Assembly: GCA_963847615.1 (NCBI GenBank)
Contig: CAWKAN010000030.1
Span: 71,244-135,243 of the forward strand
Reading direction: 5' to 3'
DNA from: Palsa-883 sp963847615
GTDB taxonomy: Bacteria > Pseudomonadota > Alphaproteobacteria > Acetobacterales > Acetobacteraceae
DNA length: 64,000 nt
This document shows, piece after piece, positions 26,205 through 36,110 of this stretch. Both the position numbers and the translations under genes were made by a program. Position 1 is the stretch's first letter, and every line of letters begins with the position of its first letter. The notes beneath the pieces are model-generated. The model was given only the letters and a program-made list of their open reading frames with translations. It made no database searches and was not told the origin of the DNA.

Positions 26205-26988
26205 CGCACGGACCTCGACGCGGGCGTACCTCCGGCAGGTCTTCGGGGTCTGCGCCGCCGAGGTGCAGAAGCTCCGCCACGACCCGTTCGAGCTGGCCAC
26301 CCGCGCCATCCAGCCGGTGCTCTGGCTGGTGCTGTTCGGCGAGGTGATGGCCCAGGTGCGCGGCCTCGCGCCGGGCGGGATCCGCTACCTCGACTATCTC
26401 TCCGCCGGGATTCTGAGCCAGAGCGTGCTGTTCGTGGCGATCTTCTACGGCATTGCCGCAATCTGGGAGCGCGATCTGGGCATCCTGCACCGCTACCTGG
26501 TCAGCCCGGCGGCGCGCTCGGCGCTGGTGCTCGGCAAGGCGCTCTCCGCCGGCGTGCGCGGGCTCACCCAGGCCGCGGTGGTCTATGTGCTTGCCGGTCT
26601 GCTGCGGGTGGCGATCAGCCTGGAACCCGCGCGGCTCGTCGGCATGATGCTGATCATCGTGCTCGGCGCCGGGCTGTTCGCCACCTTTTCGCTCATCGTC
26701 GCCTGCCTGGTGAAGACGCGCGAGCGGTTCATGGGCATCGGCCAGGTGGTCACCATGCCGATCTTCTTCGCCAGCAATGCGATCTATCCGCTCAGCCTCA
26801 TGCCGCCCTGGCTGCGCGCCGTGGCGCGGCTGAATCCGCTGACCTACGAGGTCGACGCGCTGCGCGCCCTGATGCTACGCGGCGGTACGAGCGTGTTCGG
26901 CCTGGGCGCCGACTTCGCGGTGCTGGCGGGGGTGTTCGCGCTGTTGGTCGCGGTCGCGGCCCGCCTGTATGGCCGCATGGGCACCTAG
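26197..26988 (+). CDS. ABC-2 type exporter, permease subunit
   Basis: A 263-residue protein with six predicted hydrophobic helices and the ABC-2 signature near the C-terminus (MPIFFASNAIYPLSLMPPWL, then ARLNPLTYEVDALR). Partner of the ATPase just upstream. I take the ATG at 26197; a GTG at 26161 would add 12 residues and lengthen the overlap to 44 bases. Confidence 0.92.
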   Translation: MPDARTSTRAYLRQVFGVCAAEVQKLRHDPFELATRAIQPVLWLVLFGEVMAQVRGLAPGGIRYLDYLSAGILSQSVLFVAIFYGIAAIWERDLGILHRYLVSPAARSALVLGKALSAGVRGLTQAAVVYVLAGLLRVAISLEPARLVGMMLIIVLGAGLFATFSLIVACLVKTRERFMGIGQVVTMPIFFASNAIYPLSLMPPWLRAVARLNPLTYEVDALRALMLRGGTSVFGLGADFAVLAGVFALLVAVAARLYGRMGT

Positions 26989-27837
26989 CCCGCCAGGGAA
27001 CCACGGCGACGCGGCACCTGACGTGAAGGGTACTTCGCCCGAAGGCGATATCATGGGCCGATTTTGGCGCACACCCGACGACCCACTGTGGAGATTGGCT
27101 GGCCTCCGAAGGTGCACCCCCGGTTGCTGCGCGGGCCTGGGCTGGACAGGCCGGTGCCGGGCCTGATGAGGGCGTTGCGGGGCGGCGGCCGCGGTTGGAG
27201 GGCAGGGATATCTGCGACCCGTGCGACGCGCACCGCCTGGACCGGTCGGCGCGGTTCGGGGCGGCGCCGCTGAGGCGCAGCACTCGAGGGACGGGCGCCA
27301 GCGCTGATCGTGAGCACCCTCGCTGATTGAAGCCGGGGGCGGTTCTGCCGCGCCCGGCCGTGGCGTACGAAGCGGGGAGCCGGGAGCCCACTCTGGAGCC
27401 AACCTCCGGTCGCCACGCAGCAACGACGCCGCGCTACTCACCCCAATCCGACGCCTCGGCCTTCCCCATCCGGCCAGGCAGGTTCCCTGACGCAAGGTGC
27501 CGGCCCAACGGCGGTGTGTGCATGACGACAGACCCCGACCGCGCCGGATGCTCGACCAGCCGCTCGGCGGGGATCCGCGCCATCACCGCAGCGGCGGCGT
27601 GCGCCCGCTTCCGGCGGTTGAGCCGGAGGGCGAAGGGCAGCGATTTCGTCCAGCCCGGTGGGACGGAGGTGGCGGGGTGTTTCGGGGGAGGCCAACCGGG
27701 CCGCCCTGGCTTCGCGTAACCCGGCCCCCTATGGCGTGCTGGCTGTGACACGGCAGAGCCAGACGCGTGGGCTGATCTGTGGGCTATTCCTGACCGGAGA
27801 TTTTTATCGCGCTATTTCGAGAACTTACGCGGGGTGG
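26989..27837. other. Long gene-free spacer before tRNA-Ala
   Basis: About 850 bases with no recognisable gene. Open frames on the minus strand are Arg/Pro/Gly-rich and typical of non-coding GC-rich DNA. CGCCAGGGAACCACGGCGAC right after the permease stop resembles CGCCAGGGAACGAACCTGAC after the rne stop (60.47 kb), a hint of another short dispersed repeat. It marks the left edge of an accessory block. Confidence 0.55.
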
Positions 27838-27913
27838 TGGTGGAGCTGAGGGGAATCGAACCCCTGACCTCCTCATTGCGAACGAGGCGCTCTCCCAACT
27901 GAGCTACAGCCCC
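27838..27913 (-). tRNA. tRNA-Ala (anticodon CGC)
   Basis: 76 bases including encoded CCA. The acceptor stem GGGGCUG pairs with CAGCUCC and has the G3-U70 wobble pair that identifies alanine tRNA. D-arm AGCUCAGUUGGGAGAGC, anticodon loop UUCGCAA (CGC), and T-arm with GGUUCGAUUCC are all present. It decodes GCG, a frequent codon here. Restriction-modification, toxin-antitoxin and repeat-rich DNA follow on one side. Confidence 0.97.
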
Positions 27914-28571
27914 ATCCCACGCGTTGACAGCCGAGACCCCGGCCGTCGCAGGGCGCGGACAATGCTTATGAGGGGGGGTGAAGTCAACCACGTGGTGTGG
28001 GGGGTTGGCTTGCTGCTGGGTGGGGCGGGGTGCGGTTGGTCTCGCGCCGCGTGCGGCGCGTGGATGCGGGCCGCTCAGGGTCGCACAGGCTGCCGACGGC
28101 TTGGCCGGCATGGCGCGGGGGCGGGCGTCGTCAGGTCGATCTTGCGCGCAGTAAGCGACGCCTTGGAGCGGCCTTGTTCGGCATGCTCGGGCGCCGCAGA
28201 CGCGGCAACGTCTGCATCCCGGAGAGCCTGATCTGGTTGAATTGAGCTGTCTGGCGCCGAGGGCGCGAAGGATCGGTCATGCCGGCCATAGGTCGGTCCG
28301 AGCGGAATGACAGCTTTCGACCCAAGGCGGGCCAGATTGCTGTCATGCACATGACCGGCGCAGTGCTCTCCACGCTCGACACCTCATCGCGAGCCAGAGT
28401 TCGCGATCTGTGCCCCGGGCGTGCTTCCATAACCGCCCTTCATTTTGCCAGAGGATGCCGAACACCAGATCGAGGCGGTGGTCCGGCATCTCGAGATGTT
28501 TCGGATGCGGACCCTAGTTAGGTTGTAGCGGCGGAGGTAGTCGATCTCGCGCAAGAGATTGTCCCGCGTGG
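27914..28571. other. Gene-free spacer between tRNA-Ala and the restriction gene
   Basis: About 660 bases. I see no integrase, no copy of the tRNA 3' end and no convincing gene. The part near 28.5 kb would read LLREIDYLRRYNLTRVR on the minus strand just after the res stop, possibly a fragment of a lost gene, but I cannot name it. Confidence 0.45.
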
Positions 28572-31084
28572 TCAGTTAGTCTGAAGCAAATCTTCAACCC
28601 GGAGGGGCGCGACTTCGCGATTCCGTCCAAGCCCGGCGTCGAACTCAACACGGGTAAACCGGTTGTTTATCGAATCGTAGGTGAGAATCAGCGCCTTCCC
28701 ATATTCACGATGCTCGGTTCGACTTTTTACCAAGGCATCCTCAGCTGCGATGCGCTCCTTAGTGTCGGCGAGTGCGATTCCATCAGGTTTCTTCCTGCCA
28801 TCAACACATACCACGAAATCGGGGAAGAACCCTGTCCCGGTCTCGGGCAGCATGATCCGCACCGCCCAGGCGTTGGCCATTCGGGGCTGGGAGGGATTTC
28901 GCAGCCACCAAAGGACACGGCCATGCTGGCTGTCCAACCAGTCGGCAAAGCGTGTCTCCCAGGTGTTCATGGGTGGAAGGCGACCGTAAAGATTAAGGGG
29001 CGATTCCAGAAGCGGAATCGAGCTTTCCAGAGCCTCAGGCAAATCTGCCGCGTCCACGACTTCCGTGCAGGATGCCATGGCGCGGAGCATGGCATCACGG
29101 CAGAGACGGGGCGTCCGAACCAGGATCACATTCAGGCCACGCCGTAAATACTTCTGATCCGGAACGTCTTCGCCTGCTTCCTCGAACGCCTGTTCCAGCC
29201 GGCGAAGAAGCCTACGAGCGAGGTCCTGGGGGTCGATATGGTCGCTGACGCGCAGCAGCCGAAACGCGCTTTGTTGGGCGAACATATCCGATATGGCGGC
29301 CTGCTCCTGCACGCGACGAACGGTGGCGGTATCAAACAGACTGCTTTCCCGCCGTTCTACTTCGGCCCTTGACTGCCGTACCATGGCGCGATGTTCAGCG
29401 GTAAATGTTACCTGGCCGACAAGAGCCTTGATCAAGATGGAAATATTCGCCGGCATCCTCTCGGTTCTCAGTCGTTTCGGCACCGGCAACCCGGGGCGCT
29501 GCGGGTATCGGTACGCCAGCGTGGAGCCACCCCTGTCGCCTGGCGGTGATGAAGCTACCGCTGTGTCTGTCGGCCTTGGCGGATCGGGTGGTGGCGCACT
29601 GAGATCCGAAAGCTGCCCAAACAGGGTGGCCGGGGCTCGGCTCAATAAGGCGGCGCGGTCTTGCTCCGGTGTCACTGTGGGAACCGGTCCCGACGATGTA
29701 ACGGCTTCGGGTGGCGTCAAAATCAGCATCTGCTGTCCGCGATCGTTGGTCACCGCGAGCGCCCCCTCGCCATCGATCTCCGCGGCATAAATCGTTATGT
29801 TATCCGTGCAGATGTCCATCGCGTCGCGGATGGCCTTGATGCGGTCGGCCGCGTCTTGCAGTCCGGACTGGCTGTCCGCGTTGCCCAGAAATACGTAGCC
29901 CGTGTTGAGCGATGCCGGCAGATCAGTGCGGGATTGCAACAGCGGATGGACCCGCATGATGCGGCCAATGACCTGGAGGCCAAAGCCGGCATCAACGACC
30001 GCTCGCAAGGCGCAAAGGGTAAAGGCACGGGGGGCGTCGAAGCCGGTCGCCACCGCCATTTTGAAAACCAGCACTTCAACACTGGGGTCCTGGGCAAGGG
30101 CTTGCACGTTGGGATCTGGTTCGTCCGCTGTATGAACGCCAACGGCCGACTCAGGAAAGCCGAGCGTTTTTTCAAGCACGGACTTGACGTGTTGTGGTGT
30201 CCAGTGGGCGGTCGCAGCCTGAATTCAACAGAAGCGGCGTGAGCGGAATACCGGCGTCGTGAAGGGCCAGTTTCAACGCGCGGTGTTGCTCCACGGCCTT
30301 GCGCAGTGCCACCTCATTCAGGTCCAGCAGGTTGACGTTGGCACCGCGTGCAATAAAGGTGACGGCCTTTACCGCTTCCTTGTTCAGCCGAGCAGCGACC
30401 ACCCGCTCGCGGGCGATCGCGATGCGCTGGAAGCGGACGATCTCCAGTGCGCGTCTGACCACTTCGATGTCGCGGTCGGCTGGCGTGGCTGTCGCCAGCA
30501 TCAGCAGGTCGGGACGCAGAACTTGTTGGAGGAAGCGGAACGCCTCTGTATTTGGCTTGAAAGAGTGGTGTGCCTCATCAACGACCGCACCGATGAGGAA
30601 GCCGGCCTCGCGGGCGGCGGCAACCAATGAAGTCAAGCGCAGGCTGCAGGTCGTCGTCCGTCCGCATGCGGCGGCTTTCGGCGTTTCGCGTGGCGACGGA
30701 CGCCCAGGTCGCGATGAAGACATCGCCCTCACGGGTTCCGAGGAGGGTGCGATCGGTCCGCGGATCCCGCACGCGCAGGCCGGGCGCGGCCGATCGGAGG
30801 GCCGCAGCGGTCTGATCGACAACCCCCTTGAACGGCGCCCACCAAAACCAGACGACCGGTTGCTCGGCCGATGCTCGTTCCGCAGCCACAGCTAGCATGA
30901 CCGTCTTGCCGGAGGCGGTCGGTGCCTCGAGGAGGAAGCAACCGTTCAGCCGGGTTATTTCCGTGCGGCGCGAAGGGGCCGCGCGAATCTTGCCTGCGGT
31001 GTCGATCAGCGCGGCGGCGACGCCGTCCACGGCTTCCTGTTGGAAGTCACGCAGCACCAAGGGTGAGGTGGAACGGCGTGACAT
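28572..31084 (-). pseudogene. res: Type III restriction enzyme Res subunit, two frameshifts
   Basis: An SF2 helicase-nuclease of about 836 residues if repaired. The N-terminal frame (from 31084) has APTASGKT (54-61); DEAH appears in AVVDEAHHSF in a second frame (30172-30620), and the third (28572-30180) has LVFKMAVATGFDAPRA, QVIGRIMRVHP and the C-terminal nuclease segment FFPDFVVCVDGRKKPDGIAL. The breaks are at 30630 (extra A in GAAG) and 30225 (extra T in GAATTC); removing one base at each joins all three. The start is three bases past the mod stop. Cleaves DNA together with Mod. The local A+T content is above that of the core genes, which suggests transfer. Confidence 0.9.
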
Positions 31085-31087
31085 GCC

Positions 31088-32939
31088 TCACAACCCCGCA
31101 ATGGTGCGGCGAAACTCCGACAGCAGGCGGTCCGGCACGGCCTCAACCGAGAGGTCCGGCCGATCGGTTGCGTCGAGCAACCGGCCTGGCGTCGGCGTGA
31201 ACACATGAAGCGGGCCCGGCAGCGAGCGTAGCGCGACAAACAGGTCGTCGCTGGGTTGGGGAGCAAGGATCAGCGTGGCCATATCGTCGGCTTCGGTTGG
31301 ACGAAGGAAAAGTTGGTAAGGAAGATCCGAATCGGTACTGCCGCAGCGGGTGACCATGGCGGAGCAGTAACAGGGTCCAAAGTGCGCGTGGATCGAGATC
31401 GTACAACACATCCTCTTCCGCGATCCGGCGGGCGCGAAGATAGGCGAAATCTCCACCAAGACCGGCAATATCACCATAACCGGCAATCACGCGCCGGATG
31501 CGTTCGGCACAAATGTCACGGCAAAGATTCTTGTCTGGGTCTTCCGGCGTCGCTTCAGTGTTGGAGACCATGATGAAGCGGCGGTCGCATTCATCTTCGG
31601 CATTGGCAGTAAGGACCGCGTGCGCGGTCGTGGCTGCGCCGGCGAAAAAATCGAGGACAATGTCGCCGTCGCCGCTACACGCGCGGATTAGCGCGTGCAT
31701 CAAGGATAGCGGTTTTGGAAACTGAAAAACCTGCTGGCCGAATATATGCTCTAAAAGAGTCGTTGCTGCTCCTTGCCTATCGCTACGAAGCGTGTCAACC
31801 TCTGTATCGACCACAACCTCGGCCAAGCCTGCCACCCAACTGCCGACGGGACGGGTCGCATTTTCCATTTCAGGCGTCCAGCGGACGACGCGGCTGAGCC
31901 GGCCATGGGCGATCGGCTTACCAATCCAGAAGTCAAGGTCGGGCAGGTCGCTGCGAAGTAGTGGGCGCCCGCGCCCATCGCGGGGCACCGCGCCGGCAGC
32001 TATGGCGGCATCCAGTTCATTACGATCGCGGTAAAAGAACGACGGCTTGTCTTCGTTAGGGAAATAAATGTCACCCAACCGTATCAGCGACTCCATTGAA
32101 GCTTCCAGGCGGGCTTTTCCTCTTGGGGGCTGGGTTTCGCTCCAAAAGCGCCAGACCTGATTCGGAGCGCAAGGGTACCAAAGGCCCGTCACCGGATTCT
32201 GGATAGGATAGTAAGTGTTCGCTCTGCTCTTGAAAGTCTCAGGCTTTGTGATCGGATCGAGCCTTACAAGCAGGTCTCCAAAATCAGGCCGCTTGCGGAA
32301 TTTCCCAGCGCCTGTCTGCAAGCCGGCGAAGCTAAAATCCGCATTTCCATAGACAAGGATATGTTCGTGGACACCGCTCCAGTTGCGTCGCTTATCGCTG
32401 TTGTTTGTGTCCTTCGTCCGCCACACGAAACTCCCGATACGCATCCCTGGAAACACCTGCTCCATCAGCATATCAAGCCGGGCACGGTTTTCGTCGTTGA
32501 TGCAAACCAGAATGACACCGTCCTCGGCCAACAGATCGCGGGCCAGAACGAGCCGCTGATACAGGAACTCCAGCCACAGCGAATGCCGGAAGCGGTCATC
32601 CTTGCCGACGAACCGGTCATTGTAGACGAAATCCTTGTTGCCGGTGTTGTAGGGAGGGTCGATTAGGATGCAGCGGATGCGGCCAGCATGTGTCAGGCGG
32701 AGGGCGCGCAGGGCGTCCCAATTGTCCCCCTCGATCACCAGATTGCGCCAGCCGGCTTCATCCTGCGGCGCGGTGGACAGCGCGGGGTCCAGGTCAAGGA
32801 CCACATAATCCTGGTTGCGGGCGCGGTCCTGCTCGATCCCTTCACGCTCCCAGATCAGGCCGTAACGCTGCATTGCGTCCCGCCGCTCGAGCAGGCGGAT
32901 TAGGTCTTCCTTGGACAGGTGGTCATAGCGATTGGTCAT
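31088..32939 (-). pseudogene. mod: Type III DNA methyltransferase Mod subunit, frameshifted near the end
   Basis: Adenine-specific methyltransferase of about 616 residues if repaired. The catalytic motif is DPPYNT (94-99), ahead of the SAM-binding LDFFAGAATTAHAV, the order of the beta class used by type III systems. The frame is lost after HPLRQY at 31334-31335; removing one G (plus strand) restores DSDLPYQLFLRPTEADD and an end at 31088. A 598-residue product with a scrambled tail is read as is. The target recognition domain in the middle (about residues 150-430) is intact, so methylation might survive. Start at 32939 (MTNRYDHLSKEDL). Mod and res are adjacent in one operon. Confidence 0.92.
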
Positions 32940-33414
32940 GCGTTGCTAGCATAACAAGGATTGGAACACACAACCACCACTGCCCTCCGCCCACATGTCG
33001 CCAACCGTCCACCAAGACCGGCCGTTACCGCGCTTCGATCAAGGTCCGCTCCCCACCCTTTGCGGAAATTCAAACCGAGAGAGCGGCGCCGAGCGAAGCG
33101 CTTTGCGGATGGTTCTGCCCTGAGCGCCAGGCCGGTGCGGCCGAGGACCACCGCGTCGGTGGATAACGGGCGCGGCCTGCGCGGCCTCGGTGTCGGCTGG
33201 ACCCGGGTGACGTTGGTCCTGGGGCACCGCGGCCGATCCCGCACGGTCCTCGGTGTGCTCCGTGCCGCCTCCCTGCTGCCTCCGTGTTAGAGTCTTGCTT
33301 GCTTGCCGGCAGCTGAGCGGGCTGTCGCGCCCGCCGTTTTGCAAGGAATGGAACCGCAAACGAACGCAAATGCGAGCTGAACCGGCGGGGGGCGAGTGTA
33401 TTGAGATCACACGA
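32940..33414. other. Gene-free spacer upstream of mod
   Basis: About 475 bases holding the mod promoter and the end of the toxin gene's transcript. Small open frames on both strands lack any family signature. Confidence 0.5.
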
Positions 33415-33714
33415 TCAATGCTCGCGCTTGTAGCCTGACTCGCGCTGGCTTCGTATCGCCAGGACAAAGACCGTATCGATACTGGCCACGAAGCGATACA
33501 GCGCGACAGTGCCGTGCGAATCCCGCCCGATCACCAGTTCACGCTTGCCGCCCTTCACTGGCCGGCCGATGAGCGGACTATGGGTCAGGATTTGTACCGC
33601 CTGTATGATCTCGCCAATCCTCGCGGGCGCGTCGGCGACCTCGAACCGGGCCATGTGGTCGAGAAAGCGGTCGAAGTCGTCAAGGACTTCCGGCGCGAGT
33701 TCGATGCGGGCCAT
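33415..33714 (-). CDS. Type II toxin, RelE/ParE family
   Basis: A 99-residue protein: MARIELAPEVLDDFDRFLDH, then SPLIGRPVKGGKRELVIG and the C-terminal strand GTVALYRFV...FVLAIRSQRESGY. This is the compact RelE/ParE fold; ParE-type members poison gyrase and RelE-type cut mRNA on ribosomes, and the sequence does not decide which. It follows the antitoxin by eight bases in the same operon. Confidence 0.88.
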   Translation of the reverse strand: MARIELAPEVLDDFDRFLDHMARFEVADAPARIGEIIQAVQILTHSPLIGRPVKGGKRELVIGRDSHGTVALYRFVASIDTVFVLAIRSQRESGYKREH

Positions 33715-33722
33715 ACGGCGGG

Positions 33723-34007
33723 TCAGCGTGCGGGCTTGCGCGCCACCGGTTTACGCGGGCGTTCTCCGCGCGATCGCGCCTCGAGCCAGGCTTTCGCATC
33801 GTCCCACGGCACGGTCTTCCCGGTCGCCAGCACGTTCGCCCAACGCTCGTCGGCGACGCGGTGGAACGCCTCGTCCAGCTCGGCCTGCTCCACCGTCTGG
33901 GCGATGGCGTCAAGGATGAATGCGTGAGCCGTCTTCCCGGCGCGCGCAGCCGCGGTGGCAACCCGGGCTTTTAGCTCGTCCTCGATGCGGATGGTGGTCG
34001 TCGGCAT
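33723..34007 (-). CDS. Ribbon-helix-helix antitoxin
   Basis: A 94-residue partner of the downstream toxin. TTTIRIEDELKARVATAAAR followed by AGKTAHAFILDAI is the RHH DNA-binding unit; the acidic middle (QAELDEAFHRVADERW) would wrap the toxin, and the tail is Arg/Lys/Pro-rich. The ATG at 34007 has GAGGA five bases upstream. A 16-base palindrome 29 bases upstream is the likely operator for autorepression. Confidence 0.88.
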   Translation of the reverse strand: MPTTTIRIEDELKARVATAAARAGKTAHAFILDAIAQTVEQAELDEAFHRVADERWANVLATGKTVPWDDAKAWLEARSRGERPRKPVARKPAR

Positions 34008-34035
34008 GGAAAGTCCTCGAAACGGACCCAACTTG

Positions 34036-34051
34036 TAGCACGATTGTGCTA
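34036..34051. promoter_or_regulatory. Palindromic operator candidate for the toxin-antitoxin operon
   Basis: TAGCACGATTGTGCTA: six-base perfect arms around GATT, 29 bases ahead of the antitoxin start. RHH antitoxins usually repress their own operon through such a site. It lies in a locally A+T-richer patch suited to a promoter. Confidence 0.6.
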
Positions 34052-34186
34052 TTCCGAGCAATCGGGGCCGCGACGCGGCGGGGTGGCCAACGCCGGGGCA
34101 GGCGGCACGGCCAACCCGAAGACCGGCACGGTCCGCCGCGTTCCGCGGCAGCACGGTGTGACCGAGGAAAATTTGGCGGTTGACCG

Positions 34187-34456
34187 ATGCGCCACGCCGA
34201 TCCGTTCGACATGGAACGCCAGCCCGAAGGTGGGTTCATCGTGAGCTTTCCGGATGTTCCGGAAGCCATCACCGCGGGCGACACCGCGGGGCAGGCGCGC
34301 GTGCGCGCCGACGCCGCGCGGGTGGCGGCCATGAGCTTCTACACCGAAGACGCCAAGCCGCCGCCGATGCCTTCTGCCGCGCACGGCCGGCCGGTGGGCG
34401 GCGTGGGCGTTCCCCTGTTGTGGTTTGCATGGCGCCGGTGGGGCATTCTGGTGTAA
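34187..34456 (+). CDS. HicB-like antitoxin, orphan and degenerate
   Basis: An 89-residue product. Residues 7-60 follow the HicB pattern (FDMERQPEGGFIVSFPDVPE, then AITAGDTAGQARVRADAA and SFYTEDAKPPPMPS), but the central helix has lost its usual form and the tail (VPLLWFAWRRWGILV) is unlike HicB. No HicA-like gene (about 60-80 residues, dsRBD-like) lies on either side. A decaying antitoxin left after loss of its toxin is the simplest reading. Confidence 0.6.
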   Translation: MRHADPFDMERQPEGGFIVSFPDVPEAITAGDTAGQARVRADAARVAAMSFYTEDAKPPPMPSAAHGRPVGGVGVPLLWFAWRRWGILV

Positions 34457-34539
34457 GAGCTTGATAACTAACTTACAGCGCGCCAGGATCGCAGATGATC
34501 GCCATTCCAGCCTTCCCCAAGTCACCGCATCGGCCACGG

Positions 34540-35500
34540 TTACCGCGGAGTCGGTTTTGCTGCCGGAGCGGCCAAGCGAAAATTTCGGCAACAACCCCAT
34601 GCAACAGTCAGCCACACCGGAGCCTGCCACCGGGCCAGACCCGGTGCGGCGACGACCCGGTGGTGGTGCGGTTACCGCGGAGCCGGTTTTGCCGCCGGAG
34701 CGGCAAAGCGGAAATCTCAGCAACAACCCCGGCCTTCGCCGGGGCAGGCTCCCATGCAACAGTCAGCCACACCAGAGCCTGCCGCCGGGCCAGGCCCGGT
34801 GAGGCGGCGACCCAGTGGTGGCGCGGTTACCGCGGAGCCGGGTTTGCCGCCGGAGCGGCAAAGCGAAAATTTCGGCAACAACCCCGGCCTTCGCCGGGGC
34901 AGGCTCCCATGCAACAGTCAGCCACACCAGAGCCTGCCACCGGGCCAGGCCCGGTGCGGCGACGGCCCGGCGGTGGCGCGGTTACCGCGGAGCTGGTTTT
35001 GCCGCCGGAGCGGCAAAACGAAAATTTTGGCAACAACCCCGGCCTTCGCCGGGGCAGGCTCCCATGCAACAGTCAGCCACACCAGAGCCTGCCACCGGGC
35101 CAGACCCGGTGCGGCGACGGCCCGGTGGTGGCGCGGTTACCGCGGAGCTGGTTTTGCCGCCGGAGCGGCAAAACGAAAATTTCGGCAACAACCCCATGCA
35201 ACAGTCTGCCGCACCAGAGCCTGCCGCCGGGCCAGACCGGGTGGGGCGACGACCTGGTGGTGGCACGGTTACCGCGCAGCCGATTTTGCCGCCGGAGCGG
35301 CAAAACGAAAATTTCGGCAACAACCCCATGCAACAGTCTGCCGCACCAGAGCCTGCCACCGGGCCAGACCCGGTGCGGCGGCGACCCGGTGGTGGCACGG
35401 TTACCGCGCAACCGGTTTTGCCGCCGGAGCGGCAAAACGAAATTTTCGGCAACAACCCCGGCCTTCGCCGGGGCAGGCTCCCATGCAACAGTCAGCCAGA
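34540..35500. repeat. 132/155-bp tandem repeat array
   Basis: Seven copies of CCATGCAACAGTC have their ATG at 34599, 34754, 34909, 35064, 35196, 35328 and 35483: spacings 155, 155, 155, 132, 132, 155. A unit runs ATGCAACAGTC...CCTGCC(A/G)CCGGGCCAG... GCGGTTACCGCGGAGC...TTTTGCCGCCGGAGCGGCAAA...ATTTTCGGCAACAACCCC. The 155-base form has 23 extra bases with the small hairpin CCCCGGCCTTCGCCGGGGC. The last ATG opens the HGGxSTG gene, so each unit looks like a copy of its upstream region and first codons. Degenerate CCCATGCAAC copies recur at 35979 and 36094. No other gene fits 34457-35482. Confidence 0.93.
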
Positions 35501-36110
35501 CCAGAGCCCGCTGCCGATGGGCCTTGCCGCCGGGCGCTGGTCGCGGAGGTTGGCCCGGCAGGGCTACGGCCCGGTAGCGGCACCGGCCCGCTGCGCAGCG
35601 GCAACCCACGCGGCAAGCCGAACCTGGCGCCGCGCTGCGGGGCGAAGACGCGATCGGGCCTCGGCTGCCGGGCGCCGGCGACGACCAGCGGGCAGTGCCG
35701 GATGCACGGCGGGTGCAGCAGCGGGCCGCGCACGACCGAGGGCCTCGCGCCCGGCTGGCCGCCGCGCGCACCACGCACGGCGACGACAGCGTCGCCGCGC
35801 GAGCCCGCCAGCGCTACGTCCGGACGTTGATCGTGCGGACCCGGCTGCTTACCGCGGCCTCATGGTTCCGGGCGCATCTGCCGGCTGAGCTGGCGGCCCG
35901 GCTGGAGCGTGGCGCGCCCGAGTTGAGCGCGCCGGTGCATCCCTCCTGGCTGGAGGTCGCGCCGCGCGAGGCCAAGACCCCATGCAACGTGGGACGGGAC
36001 ACGTGCGGGCGGCTCGCCAAGGTGCCGCGGGCGCTGGGCGGGCGGCGACGCGGCTGCGCGCCAGGAGCGGCCGAGCGAGCGCCGTGCAGCACGACCCCAT
36101 GCAACAGTCT
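35483..36110 (+). pseudogene. HGGxSTG domain protein, frameshifted, with repeat-derived start
   Basis: From the ATG at 35483: MQQSARPEPAADGPCRRALV, then GNPRGKPNLAPRCGAKTRSG, and the diagnostic CRMHGGCSSGPRTTEGLA. Homologues carry RCRMHGGxSTGPRTxxGLAR and continue with a helical region; here that continuation (LAAARTTHGDDSVAARARQRY, then WFRAHLPAELAARLE) is in another frame, the break being at about 35748-35752 (one base missing). The C-terminal end is uncertain because frames stay open to 36492 and CCCATGCAAC pieces are scattered in it. Function of the domain is unknown; it is common in Acetobacteraceae accessory DNA. Confidence 0.6.

Noticed and set aside
26989..27837. Possible genes in the spacer before tRNA-Ala
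   Set aside because: Open frames on both strands have no motif, no plausible ribosome-binding site and unusual Arg/Pro content.
28131..28571. Phage-like or transposon remnant next to res
   Set aside because: Short stretch LLREIDYLRRYNLTRVR is suggestive, but no recognisable family and no boundaries.
34540..35500. CRISPR or coding tandem-repeat protein in one frame
   Set aside because: No spacers, and the 155-base units change frame, so no single protein covers the array.
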